From Desulforhopalus sp. (lineage in GTDB: Bacteria > Desulfobacterota > Desulfobulbia > Desulfobulbales > Desulfocapsaceae): 64,000 bases of DNA. Shown here piece after piece: positions 33,096-41,990 of this stretch. Under the pieces are notes generated by a model that was not told the DNA's origin, searched no databases, and saw only the letters and a program-made list of their open reading frames with translations. A program made the position numbers and the translations under genes. The DNA is taken from positions 1,550,001 to 1,614,000 of the forward strand of contig JAOTRX010000002.1 of NCBI GenBank assembly GCA_030247675.1, read 5' to 3'. The number at the start of each line of letters is the position of its first letter. Positions within the stretch are counted from its first letter, which is position 1.

Positions 33096-34031
33096 GTGAA
33101 AACGGTATATTGGTTGCAAGGTGGCGGCTGTGGAGGGGATACCTTCTCCTTTTTAAGCAGTGAGTATCCGGACATTGTCGAGCTCTTGCGGACCCTCGAC
33201 GTTGAACTGCTTTGGCATCCCTCACTTTCCCATATCTCGCCTGATGCCCACGATTGCCTCCTGGAAGAAATTCTTGCCGGCCGGCAGGCCCTCGACATCC
33301 TCCTCGTTGAGGGCTCGGTAATCTGCGGGCCGGCGGGTACCGGGATGTTTCATACCGTTGACGGGCATCCCAAAAAAGAGCGACTGTATGAACTCGCCTC
33401 GCAGGCAGGGGTGGTCATTGCTGTTGGCACCTGTGCGTCTTTTGGCGGGTTTGGCGCCGATGATGCGATAGAGGCCACCGGCCTGCAGTTTACCAAGAAA
33501 CAACGCGGCGGTTTTCTCGGTAATGATTTTCTTGGGAAATCCGGCCAGCCGGTGATCAATCTGGCGGGATGTCCCTGTCATCATGACGTCATCGCCGGGG
33601 CGCTTATGTCGGTTGTCAGAGGGGTGATTCTGGAACTCGACAAGTATGGCCGGCCGCTCGAATGGTATAACACCACTATTCATCAGGGGTGTACCCGAAA
33701 CGAGTATCATGAGTACCGGGTGGAGGAATCCGACTTTGGCGAAATGGGCTGCCTGTTTTTCCATATGGGCTGTGCCGGGCCGCTGGTGCCGGGGCCCTGT
33801 AATAAATTATTGTGGAACCAGCAGTCTTCGAAAACCCGCGCCGGCGTACCTTGTTTCGGCTGTACTGATCCGGAGTTTCCGAGGGCGTCGCCATTCTTCC
33901 AGACACCGAATATCGAGGGTATTCCGTTGTCTTTGCCGATGGGAGTGAATCGCGCCCATTATATGGTGTACAAAGGGATGGCCGCAGCCGCTGCGCCACA
34001 ACACCTGCGGAACAGGAAATCGAAAGTGTAG
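33096..34031 (+). CDS. [NiFe]-hydrogenase small subunit, cytoplasmic (sensory/group 2-like)
   Basis: A 311-residue iron-sulfur subunit that passes electrons from the [NiFe] site. It lacks the twin-arginine signal and long leader of periplasmic enzymes, starting directly with MKTVYWLQGGGCGGD; a GTG start follows a strong AAGGAGG site. Proximal-cluster ligands are Cys12, Cys113 (GTCASFGGFG) and Cys159 (AGCPC), but the expected second ligand of CxxC is Asp15. Distal/medial ligands include His196, Cys199, Cys219, Cys226, Cys235, Cys253 and Cys256. Absence of a leader and the kinase/cyclase genes downstream resemble regulatory HupU/HoxB-like subunits. First gene of a five-gene operon. Confidence 0.92.
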   Translation: MKTVYWLQGGGCGGDTFSFLSSEYPDIVELLRTLDVELLWHPSLSHISPDAHDCLLEEILAGRQALDILLVEGSVICGPAGTGMFHTVDGHPKKERLYELASQAGVVIAVGTCASFGGFGADDAIEATGLQFTKKQRGGFLGNDFLGKSGQPVINLAGCPCHHDVIAGALMSVVRGVILELDKYGRPLEWYNTTIHQGCTRNEYHEYRVEESDFGEMGCLFFHMGCAGPLVPGPCNKLLWNQQSSKTRAGVPCFGCTDPEFPRASPFFQTPNIEGIPLSLPMGVNRAHYMVYKGMAAAAAPQHLRNRKSKV

Positions 34032-34081
34032 ATCGGTCATGAATCAATGTGAGTATTCGTAATGAAGGGGACAAGGACCAA

Positions 34082-35632
34082 ATGGTCAAGATAGCGAAAG
34101 GAATAAACATTCCTCTGAATAGAGCTGAGGGCGATCTCGAGATCAAGGTTGACATGGAGGATGGGGTCATTACCGAGGCGTGGAGTGCCGGAACCCTGTA
34201 CCGGGGCTTTGAAGGGATGATGCAGGGTCGTGGAGCCTTGGATGGCTTGGTGGTGACACCGCGGGTTTGCGGGATTTGCAGCATCACCCACCTCAATGCA
34301 GCCACCGAGGCCTTGGAGGCTATTGTCGGCATTGCTCCTCCTGATAACGCCAGGAGGTTGCGTAATCTCGCCTTAATGGTTGAAACCATGCAGAGTGATG
34401 TCCGTCAGGCTATTCTGATGTTTATGGTGGATTTTGCCAATCGTGACGCGTATCATGACCATCCGCTTGGCTATGAGGCGCATCAGCGCTATCAACCGCT
34501 CGCCGGTCATGCCGCGTTGGCGGTCATCCGGGAAAGCAAACTGCTGGTGCAGGTCTTGGCCATGATAGGCGGTCAATGGCCGCATACCTCGTTCATGGTC
34601 CCCGGCGGAGTCACCTCCATTCCCGAGAGTTCCAAGCTCCTCCAGTGTAGCCTGGTGGTTGACCGGTTTCAGTCATGGTACGAGAAAAGTATCCTCGGTT
34701 GTTCCCTGGAACGCTGGCTGGCGGTGCGCAGTTCTGATGATCTCGCGGCCTGGCTTGACGAAAGTCCGGCGCATCGGGACAGCGATGTGGGTTTTTTTCT
34801 GCGCTTCTGCCGTTTGGCCGGGCTCGACACCATGGGCAAGGGGCCGAACCGTTTCCTTTCCTACGGCAACCTTCCCTTGCCTGCCGAGACTGGTCTGCAG
34901 GGCAGTGGCGGCAGATTGATGGCCGCCGGTTGCGCCGTTGGAACGACGGTCTTTCCTTTGCAGGCGGCAAAAATCACTGAAGATGTTTCCCATTCCTGGT
35001 ATGAGCAGGGCGGCGATCCGCTGCATCCGTTTTCCGGTAAGACCAAGCCTTACGCCTCAGGGCAAGGCGGCCGGTTTTATTCCTGGGTCAAGGCACCCCG
35101 CTACGGCGGTGAAGTTGTCGAGACCGGGCCGCTTGCCGAGATGCTCATCGATGGCAATCCTCTCTTTCACAGCCTGATCACCGAAAACGGACCGAATGTC
35201 ATGGTCCGGCAGCTGGCCCGTCTGGTGCGGCCGGCGCGGCTTCTCGCCCCGGTGAAAACCTGGCTGGATGAATTGCAGGTGAAACGCCATGAGAGCTTCT
35301 ATCAATCGGTGAAGTCTATCCCCGACGGTCAGGGGGCCGGTATGATCGAAGCGGCCCGTGGGGCTTTGGGGCACTGGGTGAAAATCCAGGATGAGAAGAT
35401 CTCCCAATACCAGATCATCACCCCCACCGCCTGGAACGGCTCGCCGCGTGACGAACAGGGAGTTCGCGGGGCATGGGAGGAGGCCTTGATCGGCACACCG
35501 ATCAAGGACGTTCGCAATCCGGTCGAGGCCGGACATGTCGTCCGGTCGTTTGACCCATGCCTGGTATGCGCCGTTCACTGCCTGGAAAAGGGGGAACAAA
35601 AAGGAACCGTGCGTATTGGTCTGGGCCGATGA
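34082..35632 (+). CDS. [NiFe]-hydrogenase large subunit
   Basis: A 516-residue catalytic subunit. The four nickel ligands are present: RVCGIC at the N-terminus (Cys63, Cys66) and DPCLVC near the end (Cys493, Cys496), followed by AVH. After that histidine there is a 17-residue tail, CLEKGEQKGTVRIGLGR, so the subunit needs proteolytic processing after nickel insertion; the protease is the next gene, overlapping by four bases. ATG 34082 is chosen (AAGGA upstream, and the protein then starts as relatives do); a GTG 11 codons earlier is possible. Otherwise the size is as expected for the family. Confidence 0.93.
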   Translation: MVKIAKGINIPLNRAEGDLEIKVDMEDGVITEAWSAGTLYRGFEGMMQGRGALDGLVVTPRVCGICSITHLNAATEALEAIVGIAPPDNARRLRNLALMVETMQSDVRQAILMFMVDFANRDAYHDHPLGYEAHQRYQPLAGHAALAVIRESKLLVQVLAMIGGQWPHTSFMVPGGVTSIPESSKLLQCSLVVDRFQSWYEKSILGCSLERWLAVRSSDDLAAWLDESPAHRDSDVGFFLRFCRLAGLDTMGKGPNRFLSYGNLPLPAETGLQGSGGRLMAAGCAVGTTVFPLQAAKITEDVSHSWYEQGGDPLHPFSGKTKPYASGQGGRFYSWVKAPRYGGEVVETGPLAEMLIDGNPLFHSLITENGPNVMVRQLARLVRPARLLAPVKTWLDELQVKRHESFYQSVKSIPDGQGAGMIEAARGALGHWVKIQDEKISQYQIITPTAWNGSPRDEQGVRGAWEEALIGTPIKDVRNPVEAGHVVRSFDPCLVCAVHCLEKGEQKGTVRIGLGR

Positions 35633-36075
35633 GGGCAACCATCATCTGTATCGGCAATCGCTTTGTTCCAGAAGACGCCGCCGGTATGGCTGTCTTTGAC
35701 AGATTGCAGGCAATGCGGCCATTGCCTGCACAGGTCGAGCTCGTCGAGGGCGGGCTTGCCGGGCTCAATCTCCTGCCGCTTTTGGAGCGGGGCGGCAGGG
35801 TGGTCTTTGTCGATGCGGTGCGGGGTTTTGCCGGGGAAGGGGAGATCGTCCTTTTGACCCACGAAGAAATCTGCCAGGCGAAGGCTGCCCCTCATCACGA
35901 CCATGGCGCTGGTCTAGCCTATGTCCTTGCCGTGCTGCCCAAGGTTTATGACGGCGAACTGCCGGAGGAGATTGTTCTCCTGGGGCTGGAAGGAAGGTGT
36001 GCGGTGCAAACCGTTGAAAAGGCAGCGGCGATGGCGGTTGTCATCGCCACGAAGGGGCTGAGGGGTCTGCGGTGA
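35629..36075 (+). CDS. Hydrogenase maturation endopeptidase (HyaD/HycI family)
   Basis: A 148-residue protease that would remove the C-terminal tail of the large subunit. It has the family opening ATIICIGNRFVPEDAAGMAVFDRL, where the acidic residue of the PEDAAG turn is the usual nickel-sensing position, the second acidic site in VVFVDAVRGF, and a histidine-rich segment AAPHHDHG. Its start ATG lies in the stop of the large subunit (ATGA), and its own stop overlaps the kinase start. Dedicated proteases of this kind are normally specific for the adjacent hydrogenase. Confidence 0.88.
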   Translation: MRATIICIGNRFVPEDAAGMAVFDRLQAMRPLPAQVELVEGGLAGLNLLPLLERGGRVVFVDAVRGFAGEGEIVLLTHEEICQAKAAPHHDHGAGLAYVLAVLPKVYDGELPEEIVLLGLEGRCAVQTVEKAAAMAVVIATKGLRGLR

Positions 36076-38918
36076 TGGAAAAAACGCGAGAAGAGATGCA
36101 GCTGGAAATCGACATGCTGCGCCAAGAGATCAAGGTGGCCCGTGAGGCGGCGGAGATTACCTCCGATCTCGTGGTGAAGCAGTTTGAGCAAACCGAGCAG
36201 ATGCTCCATCGCTTCCAGGTTGCCGACTCCGAACGGCAGGCGGTGCTTGATGGTGCCACTCAGTTGTCCATTATCGCCACCTACCTGGATGGCACCATCC
36301 AGCTCTTCAGCAAGGGTGCCGCAACCCTGCTCGGCTACAGCCCCGGCGAGATGATCAATCACAAAAATATCCTGTCTCTTCATCTTGCCGAGGAGCTTGA
36401 CTATTACGGCAGGAAGGTCTGTGGCATACCGGAGTCGAGCCTTCATGGCATGAAGGTATTTGAGCAGTTTGTCAAACAGAAACAAAGCCGCGCTCAGGAA
36501 TGGGTGTATGTCTGTAAAGATGGTTCGTATCTAACAGTGAGTCTGTCGGTTACCAGCCTGTTCAGTCCCATGGGGCGGGTTGTCGGCTATCTTTTCACGG
36601 CGATGGACATGACTCACCAGAAGCAGATGGAGCGCGAACTCATAGCCGCCAAGGAGCAGGCGGAGGCGGCCAATGCCTCGCGCGGGGATTTTCTGGCGCG
36701 GATGAGCCACGAGATTCGCACCCCGATGAATGGCATCATCGGCATGGCCTCCTTGCTGCGCAAGACGGAGCTGAGCGACAAACAGGGGCATTATGTCGAA
36801 AAGGTACTGAGTTCCGCCAACACCCTGCTCGGTCTGATCAATGATATCCTTGATTTTTCGAAGATAGATGCCGGCAAGCTGCAGCTTGAGGAAGTGCCCT
36901 TTAACCTGGAAGAAATTCTTGGCAATATTGCCACGGTGGTCGGTATTCAGGCGGAGAAAAAGGGGTTGGAGTTTATCTTTCGGATCGACTCGGGGGTCTC
37001 GCTACATCTCATCGGCGATCCCTTGCGTCTTGGTCAGGTGCTGATGAATCTTGCCGGTAATGCGGTGAAATTTACCGATCACGGCGAGATCGTCATCGCC
37101 GTCGACATCGCCGACCGCGAGGAAGACTCTCTCACCCTGCGATTTTCCGTCCGTGATACCGGTATCGGTCTACAACCGGACCAGGTGGCTCGGCTCTTTT
37201 CGGCGTTTACCCAAGCCGATGATTCAATCACCCGCAAATACGGCGGCACCGGGCTCGGCCTGGCCATCTGCAAACAATTGACGGAGTTGATGGGTGGCAG
37301 GATATGGGCCAATAGCCTGCCGGGGCAGGGCATGGAGTTCGTTTTTACTGCCAAAATGCGCCTGCTCGAAAGAGCTGAGAGCCAGGTAATCGGCCCAGCG
37401 TCGTCCCTCCGGGGCATTCGCGCCCTGGTCGTTGATGACAACGGGGCGGCGCGGGAAGTACTTTCGTCCATGCTCGGTTCCTTGAATATGCGAGTCGATA
37501 CCGCCGTCGATGGGATGTCGGCGATCGCCTGTCTGGAGCAGGCAGTTGAAGAGGGGAAACCCTATGACGTTGTGCTTCTTGACTGGATTATGCCGGGTAT
37601 TGACGGCATCGAGACGGCCAGACGGATTAAGGGCAATTCGGTGCTTGCCCGCGTTCCGGCGATGCTGATGGTCACCGCCAATGGCCGCGAGGAGGCCTAT
37701 GTCGAGGCGGAAAAGGTTGGCCTTGACGGATTTTTGCTCAAACCGGTGTATGCCTCGGTGATGTACGATGCCCTGGTGGATATCCTGGGCGTAGAAAGTA
37801 TGGCCAAACCTTCGACTATGAGCAGAAATGATAACACGGCGGTTGATCTTAATGAAATTGCCGGGGCGCGAATTCTTCTGGTCGATGATAACCTGATCAA
37901 TCAGGAGGTGGCGAGTGAATTTCTCAAAGATGGCGGGATGGCGGTGACCATTGTCAGTAACGGCCAGGAATGTCTCCAGGCCCTGGAAAACAATTCCTTT
38001 GACTTGCTGCTCATGGACATTCAGATGCCGGTCATGGACGGGCTTGAGGCAACGAGAAAGATCCGGGAAAACCGTGCCTTGCAGTGTCTGCCGATTATTG
38101 CCATGACCGCCCATGCGATGATCGGCGACCGGGAAAAGAGCCTGGCCGCCGGGATGAATGACCATATCACCAAACCTATTGATTCAGCGGTACTCTACCG
38201 CACCCTACAAAAATGGCTGCGGGGAAGAGTTACGGCAGTGGAGGAGCATTCGGAGCCTGAGGCAGCGGCTGCGACCCCTGCCGAGGCGTCCATCCTGCCG
38301 GCCCATCTACCGGGGATAAACCAAAGCGCGGCGTTGTTGATTCTTAACAACAAGACCGATCTTTTTTTGAAGATGCTCAATGAATTTAAAAAGAGTTTCA
38401 GTTCGCTGCCCACCCTTCTGCGGGAGCTGTCCGGCGTCGGCGACTGGCCGGAGATCGGCAAAAAGGCCCATACGGTCAAGGGTGTTGCCAGCTACATCGG
38501 GGCATTTGCCCTGATGCGGGCGGCGGAGCAGTTGGAGAATGCGGTACGAACCGACCAAAGGGAGGCAGCTGGACAACATTTGGCTCCCTTTGTCGAGGCA
38601 CTTGATGAAATTCTTTCTTCTCTAGCGATTCTGCCGCCTGCCGATGGATTGCAAGACCAAGAGCCGCTCGAGATTCCGAAGAGAGAGGTCAGTTTTACAG
38701 CAGTTGAAGAACCGCTTCTGCGCTTGATTACTCACCTGCAAAAAGGCGAGCTGATCGCCGAGGAGCAGTTTCTTGTTGTGGAAAAGCTCCTCTCCGGCAC
38801 CGCCTATGCCCACCAATCGCGAAAAATCGCCTATCTAATCGAGGATATCGAATATGCCGCGGCGGCGGAACAGGCCAGGGTCTTGTTCGATACTATCAAG
38901 CAAAAAGGTGTGAACTGA
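36075..38918 (+). CDS. Soluble hybrid histidine kinase: coiled coil-PAS-HisKA-HATPase-REC-REC-HPt
   Basis: A 947-residue cytoplasmic phosphorelay kinase with no membrane helix (numbers from an optional GTG one codon earlier). A coiled coil lies at 1-50 and PAS at about 55-185. HisKA has His213 in ARMSHEIRTPMNG, and HATPase has Asn330 with the DTGIG and GTGLGL boxes. REC1 has Asp504 (LLDWIMP) and REC2 has Asp649 (LMDIQMPVMDG). An HPt domain has His800 in KKAHTVKGVASYIGA. It overlaps the maturation protease (TGATG) and ends two bases before a diguanylate cyclase gene. A soluble kinase behind a cytoplasmic hydrogenase recalls HoxJ, the kinase of hydrogen-sensing hydrogenases. Confidence 0.93.
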   Translation: MEKTREEMQLEIDMLRQEIKVAREAAEITSDLVVKQFEQTEQMLHRFQVADSERQAVLDGATQLSIIATYLDGTIQLFSKGAATLLGYSPGEMINHKNILSLHLAEELDYYGRKVCGIPESSLHGMKVFEQFVKQKQSRAQEWVYVCKDGSYLTVSLSVTSLFSPMGRVVGYLFTAMDMTHQKQMERELIAAKEQAEAANASRGDFLARMSHEIRTPMNGIIGMASLLRKTELSDKQGHYVEKVLSSANTLLGLINDILDFSKIDAGKLQLEEVPFNLEEILGNIATVVGIQAEKKGLEFIFRIDSGVSLHLIGDPLRLGQVLMNLAGNAVKFTDHGEIVIAVDIADREEDSLTLRFSVRDTGIGLQPDQVARLFSAFTQADDSITRKYGGTGLGLAICKQLTELMGGRIWANSLPGQGMEFVFTAKMRLLERAESQVIGPASSLRGIRALVVDDNGAAREVLSSMLGSLNMRVDTAVDGMSAIACLEQAVEEGKPYDVVLLDWIMPGIDGIETARRIKGNSVLARVPAMLMVTANGREEAYVEAEKVGLDGFLLKPVYASVMYDALVDILGVESMAKPSTMSRNDNTAVDLNEIAGARILLVDDNLINQEVASEFLKDGGMAVTIVSNGQECLQALENNSFDLLLMDIQMPVMDGLEATRKIRENRALQCLPIIAMTAHAMIGDREKSLAAGMNDHITKPIDSAVLYRTLQKWLRGRVTAVEEHSEPEAAAATPAEASILPAHLPGINQSAALLILNNKTDLFLKMLNEFKKSFSSLPTLLRELSGVGDWPEIGKKAHTVKGVASYIGAFALMRAAEQLENAVRTDQREAAGQHLAPFVEALDEILSSLAILPPADGLQDQEPLEIPKREVSFTAVEEPLLRLITHLQKGELIAEEQFLVVEKLLSGTAYAHQSRKIAYLIEDIEYAAAAEQARVLFDTIKQKGVN

Positions 38919-38920
38919 CC

Positions 38921-39841
38921 ATGGAGCAGAAGGACAAACCGCGCATTCTGATAGTCGATGATGAAAAGATGAACCTGAAGGTCCTGGCCGATCTTTTGAA
39001 GGAGGAATACTCCCCGGTGCTGGCCAGAGATGGTGAGCAGGCTTTGCAGCACGCCCTTGGTGATTCGCCGCCGGATCTCATTCTTCTTGATGTGGTGATG
39101 CCGCAGATGGGCGGCTACGAAGTTATTAAACATCTGAAAAATAACGATAAAACCAATAAAATCCCGGTCATCTTCGTTACCGCTCTCGACTCCGTCCTTG
39201 ATGAAGAGCATGGCCTGAAGCTCGGGGCAGTTGATTACATCACCAAGCCCTTTTCTCCGCCCATTGTAAAAATTCGCATTGCCAATCATCTGCGCATTGT
39301 CCACCAATACCGGTTGCTCGATCAGCTGGCCTATCTCGACGGCCTCACCGAGGTATCCAACCGCCGTCGTTTTGACGATGTATTTCAGAAGGAATGGTCC
39401 AGGGCCAGCCGCAACGGTTCCCCGATATCTCTGGCCATGGTGGATGTCGATTTCTTTAAACCCTATAACGATCATTACGGCCATGCCATGGGTGACCGCA
39501 CCCTGCGGCGGGTCGCCAAGGCGCTTGGCAGTGTCCTTATGCGGCCGGCAGATGTCATCGCCCGCTATGGCGGTGAGGAATTTGTATTACTCCTGCCGGA
39601 GACCGACGCCTTTGCGGCAAAAGGAGTCGCCGAACGGGCCTTGCAAAAAATTGCCCGGCTGAATATCCCCCACCTTTTTTCGGGGGCTGCCAAACACGTG
39701 TCAGTGAGCATCGGGCTTGTGACCTCGCAAATCAGCGACGGCCTCACCGCCAAAATCTTTATGGCGGCGGCCGATAAAAATATGTATCAGGCCAAGGAAA
39801 ACGGCCGAAATCGCATCGTTGCCAGTGTGCTCGGTTTTTAG
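38921..39841 (+). CDS. REC-GGDEF response regulator (diguanylate cyclase)
   Basis: A 306-residue two-domain protein. REC is at 7-125 with Asp57 in LLDVVMPQMGG and Lys109 in ITKPFSPP. The GGDEF domain at 132-305 has the active-site motif GGEEF at 217-221 and an intact product-inhibition I-site RPAD at 208-211, five residues before it; the catalytic metal-site MVDVDFFKPYND is also present. It should convert two GTP to c-di-GMP when phosphorylated. It is the last gene of the hydrogenase operon and the natural receiver of phosphate from the HPt domain of the upstream kinase. Confidence 0.94.
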   Translation: MEQKDKPRILIVDDEKMNLKVLADLLKEEYSPVLARDGEQALQHALGDSPPDLILLDVVMPQMGGYEVIKHLKNNDKTNKIPVIFVTALDSVLDEEHGLKLGAVDYITKPFSPPIVKIRIANHLRIVHQYRLLDQLAYLDGLTEVSNRRRFDDVFQKEWSRASRNGSPISLAMVDVDFFKPYNDHYGHAMGDRTLRRVAKALGSVLMRPADVIARYGGEEFVLLLPETDAFAAKGVAERALQKIARLNIPHLFSGAAKHVSVSIGLVTSQISDGLTAKIFMAAADKNMYQAKENGRNRIVASVLGF

Positions 39842-40088
39842 TGCTTCGTCTGTTGTGAAAACGCCCGCCGTCCCCGCCACAACCGAATTTTTGTTACCAT
39901 CCAGATAGAGAAAAAAACCCCCTAAAAAATATTGTGCGGCACAAAGAAATACACTACCATGGTGCCGATTTGGGAAAAGTTGCGAATGGACCGGTCTTAA
40001 GGGAGGAGGCCGACTACCACATTTTGCTTTTCATCACAACCAGTAAGCCCCACCCATCTCTGATATCCTGCCGGTTGTCAGTGCCATC

Positions 40089-41321
40089 ATGCATAAGCCA
40101 TTACAAGAATTTCAAGACGAATTGAACCAGCTCTTTGCCAAAGCTTGCGAAGACCAGCAAAACGGCCGGCTCGACGATGCCGGACGGTCGTATCTCAAGC
40201 TGCTTGACTACTTTGCCGAGGTGCCGGTCCTGCATTACAACCTCGGTCTGGTTTACTATGGCCAGGGCTACTATGCACAGGCCCGGGATGCCTTTATCAG
40301 GGCGGCGGAGCTGCAGCCGGGCGATGCCGATATACTCTTTAATCTCGCCCTCAGTAAAAAACGTGCAGGTGACCCGGAAGGGGCCATAATCGCCTACCAA
40401 GAGGTGCTGAGGGAGCATCCGGCGGACGTCGACGCCCTGTACAATCTGGCCGGCTGTTACAAGGATACCTCGCAGTACACCCTGGCCATGGCCACCTATC
40501 GCGAGGTGCTGGCCTTGGCTCCAGAGCACCAGTCGGCGAACAGCAATCTCGCCTTTCTCTACCATCTGGCGGGCGATGTTGACCAGGCGGTGTGGTATTA
40601 CCGCATGGTTTTACGGCACAACCCGGAACACCAGGCGGCAAAACATATGGTCGCCGCATTGACCGGAGAACTCGCCACCTCTTCCCCCGATCTCTATGTT
40701 AAAGAGGTCTTCGACAATTATTCCGAATATTTTGAACGCAGTCTGGTCGGCGATCTTGAATACTGTGTGCCAAAGAGCATCAGGGCCCTCTTTGACCGAA
40801 TCTTTGCCGGGGAAAAGAGCTTTGCCCACGGCCTCGATCTCGGCTGCGGCACCGGCCTTGGCGGTCAGGCCTTCGCCGATCTGGTGGAGATTCTCGATGG
40901 CCTCGATTTGTCGGACAAGATGATTGCCATGGCCGCGAAAAAGGGCATTTATCGCCAGCTCCACGCCGCCAGCATTGCCGGGTTTCTGCAGGAGGTCGAA
41001 GAGAGTTTTGATTTTTATCTGGCCGCCGATGTCTTTGCCTATGTCGGCGATCTGCAGGAGACCTTTACTCTCCTCCGGCGGCGCGCCCGACCCGAGGTCC
41101 TGTTCTGCTTTTCCACCGAGGCCGGACAAGATTACCCCTATCACTTGGAAACCACTGGACGTTTTGCCCACTCGCCGCAGTATATCGACGAGGTGGCCAA
41201 GGCCACCGGCTGGCAGGTCGTTGCCAGGCAGGAAACCGCTCTGCGCAAGGAAATGGGGGCCTGGGTACAGGGAGATCTTTGGCTGCTACGTCTCGCCCCC
41301 GATAACTTGGGTATGAAATAG
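40089..41321 (+). CDS. TPR-repeat protein with C-terminal SAM methyltransferase domain
   Basis: A 410-residue cytoplasmic protein. Residues 10-190 hold about five TPR units (for example VLHYNLGLVYYGQGYYAQARDAF and DILFNLALSKKRAGDPEGAI). Residues 205-400 form a class I methyltransferase with SAM motif LDLGCGTGLGG at 249-259 and LDLSDKMIAMAAKKG as motif II. The same TPR-methyltransferase layout is known in predicted methyltransferases of proteobacteria, but the acceptor is unknown. There is no good ribosome site before the ATG. A gap of about 250 bases with no gene precedes it. Confidence 0.87.
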   Translation: MHKPLQEFQDELNQLFAKACEDQQNGRLDDAGRSYLKLLDYFAEVPVLHYNLGLVYYGQGYYAQARDAFIRAAELQPGDADILFNLALSKKRAGDPEGAIIAYQEVLREHPADVDALYNLAGCYKDTSQYTLAMATYREVLALAPEHQSANSNLAFLYHLAGDVDQAVWYYRMVLRHNPEHQAAKHMVAALTGELATSSPDLYVKEVFDNYSEYFERSLVGDLEYCVPKSIRALFDRIFAGEKSFAHGLDLGCGTGLGGQAFADLVEILDGLDLSDKMIAMAAKKGIYRQLHAASIAGFLQEVEESFDFYLAADVFAYVGDLQETFTLLRRRARPEVLFCFSTEAGQDYPYHLETTGRFAHSPQYIDEVAKATGWQVVARQETALRKEMGAWVQGDLWLLRLAPDNLGMK

Positions 41322-41333
41322 TGAACTTTTGCT

Positions 41334-41984
41334 TTAGAAGGGCGGTTCGGAAGAAAACTGCAGGAGTCTGCCGGTAAGCGGGTGGAGAAACTGCAAAAAG
41401 GTCGCATGCAGGCACATCTGCTCACCGTCCCGTCCGGTACCGTACAGGCTGTCGCCGACAATCGGCGCGGCAAGCCCCAGGGGATGGGCGGCGTGTACCC
41501 GCAGCTGGTGGGTGCGACCGGTGAGGGGGGTGAAGATGACCCGGGTATAACTTCCCTCAACTGCGACCTTTTGCCAGCCGGTGATCCCCAGTTTGCCATG
41601 CAATGGGTCGTAAATCTGCAGGGGGCGGTTGTCCGGATCAAGACGGAAGGGCAGGCGGATTTCGCCACCTTCACCGGCAACAATTCCCTCCAGGAGCGCC
41701 ATATAACGCTTAGTAACCAGGCGATCCTCGAACTGCCGGGACAGTACCCTGTGTGCCAGGGCGGTCACGGCAAAGACCATCAGCCCGGAGGTGTACATGT
41801 CGAGACGGTGCACCGCCGGTTGGCCGATCATCGCCGGAAAGCGGCGGCGCAGTCTGGCCGCGACGCAGTCCTGCTTGTCCGGGCCGCGACCGGGCACGGC
41901 GAGCAGGCCGCCAGGCTTACCAACGACGACGAATGCTTCATCGGCAAAAACAATTTCCATCTCTTCATCCATGTCTGATTGCAT
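41334..41984 (-). CDS. RluA-type pseudouridine synthase, catalytic half of a split protein
   Basis: A 216-residue catalytic domain: VVVGKPGGLLAVPG, active-site Asp in HRLDMYTSGLMVFA, FTPLTGRTHQLRVHAAHPLG and VGDSLYGT. As a stand-alone reading it has the length of E. coli RluA, which modifies 23S rRNA U746 and tRNA U32. However the frame continues upstream without a shift through two codons into a UGA (41991-41993) and then into the domain that is fused to this enzyme in other bacteria. A start at ATG 41984 would rely on re-initiation after that stop; GGAAGA lies about 14 bases upstream. Confidence 0.85.
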   Translation of the reverse strand: MQSDMDEEMEIVFADEAFVVVGKPGGLLAVPGRGPDKQDCVAARLRRRFPAMIGQPAVHRLDMYTSGLMVFAVTALAHRVLSRQFEDRLVTKRYMALLEGIVAGEGGEIRLPFRLDPDNRPLQIYDPLHGKLGITGWQKVAVEGSYTRVIFTPLTGRTHQLRVHAAHPLGLAAPIVGDSLYGTGRDGEQMCLHATFLQFLHPLTGRLLQFSSEPPF

Positions 41985-41990
41985 GGCCGG

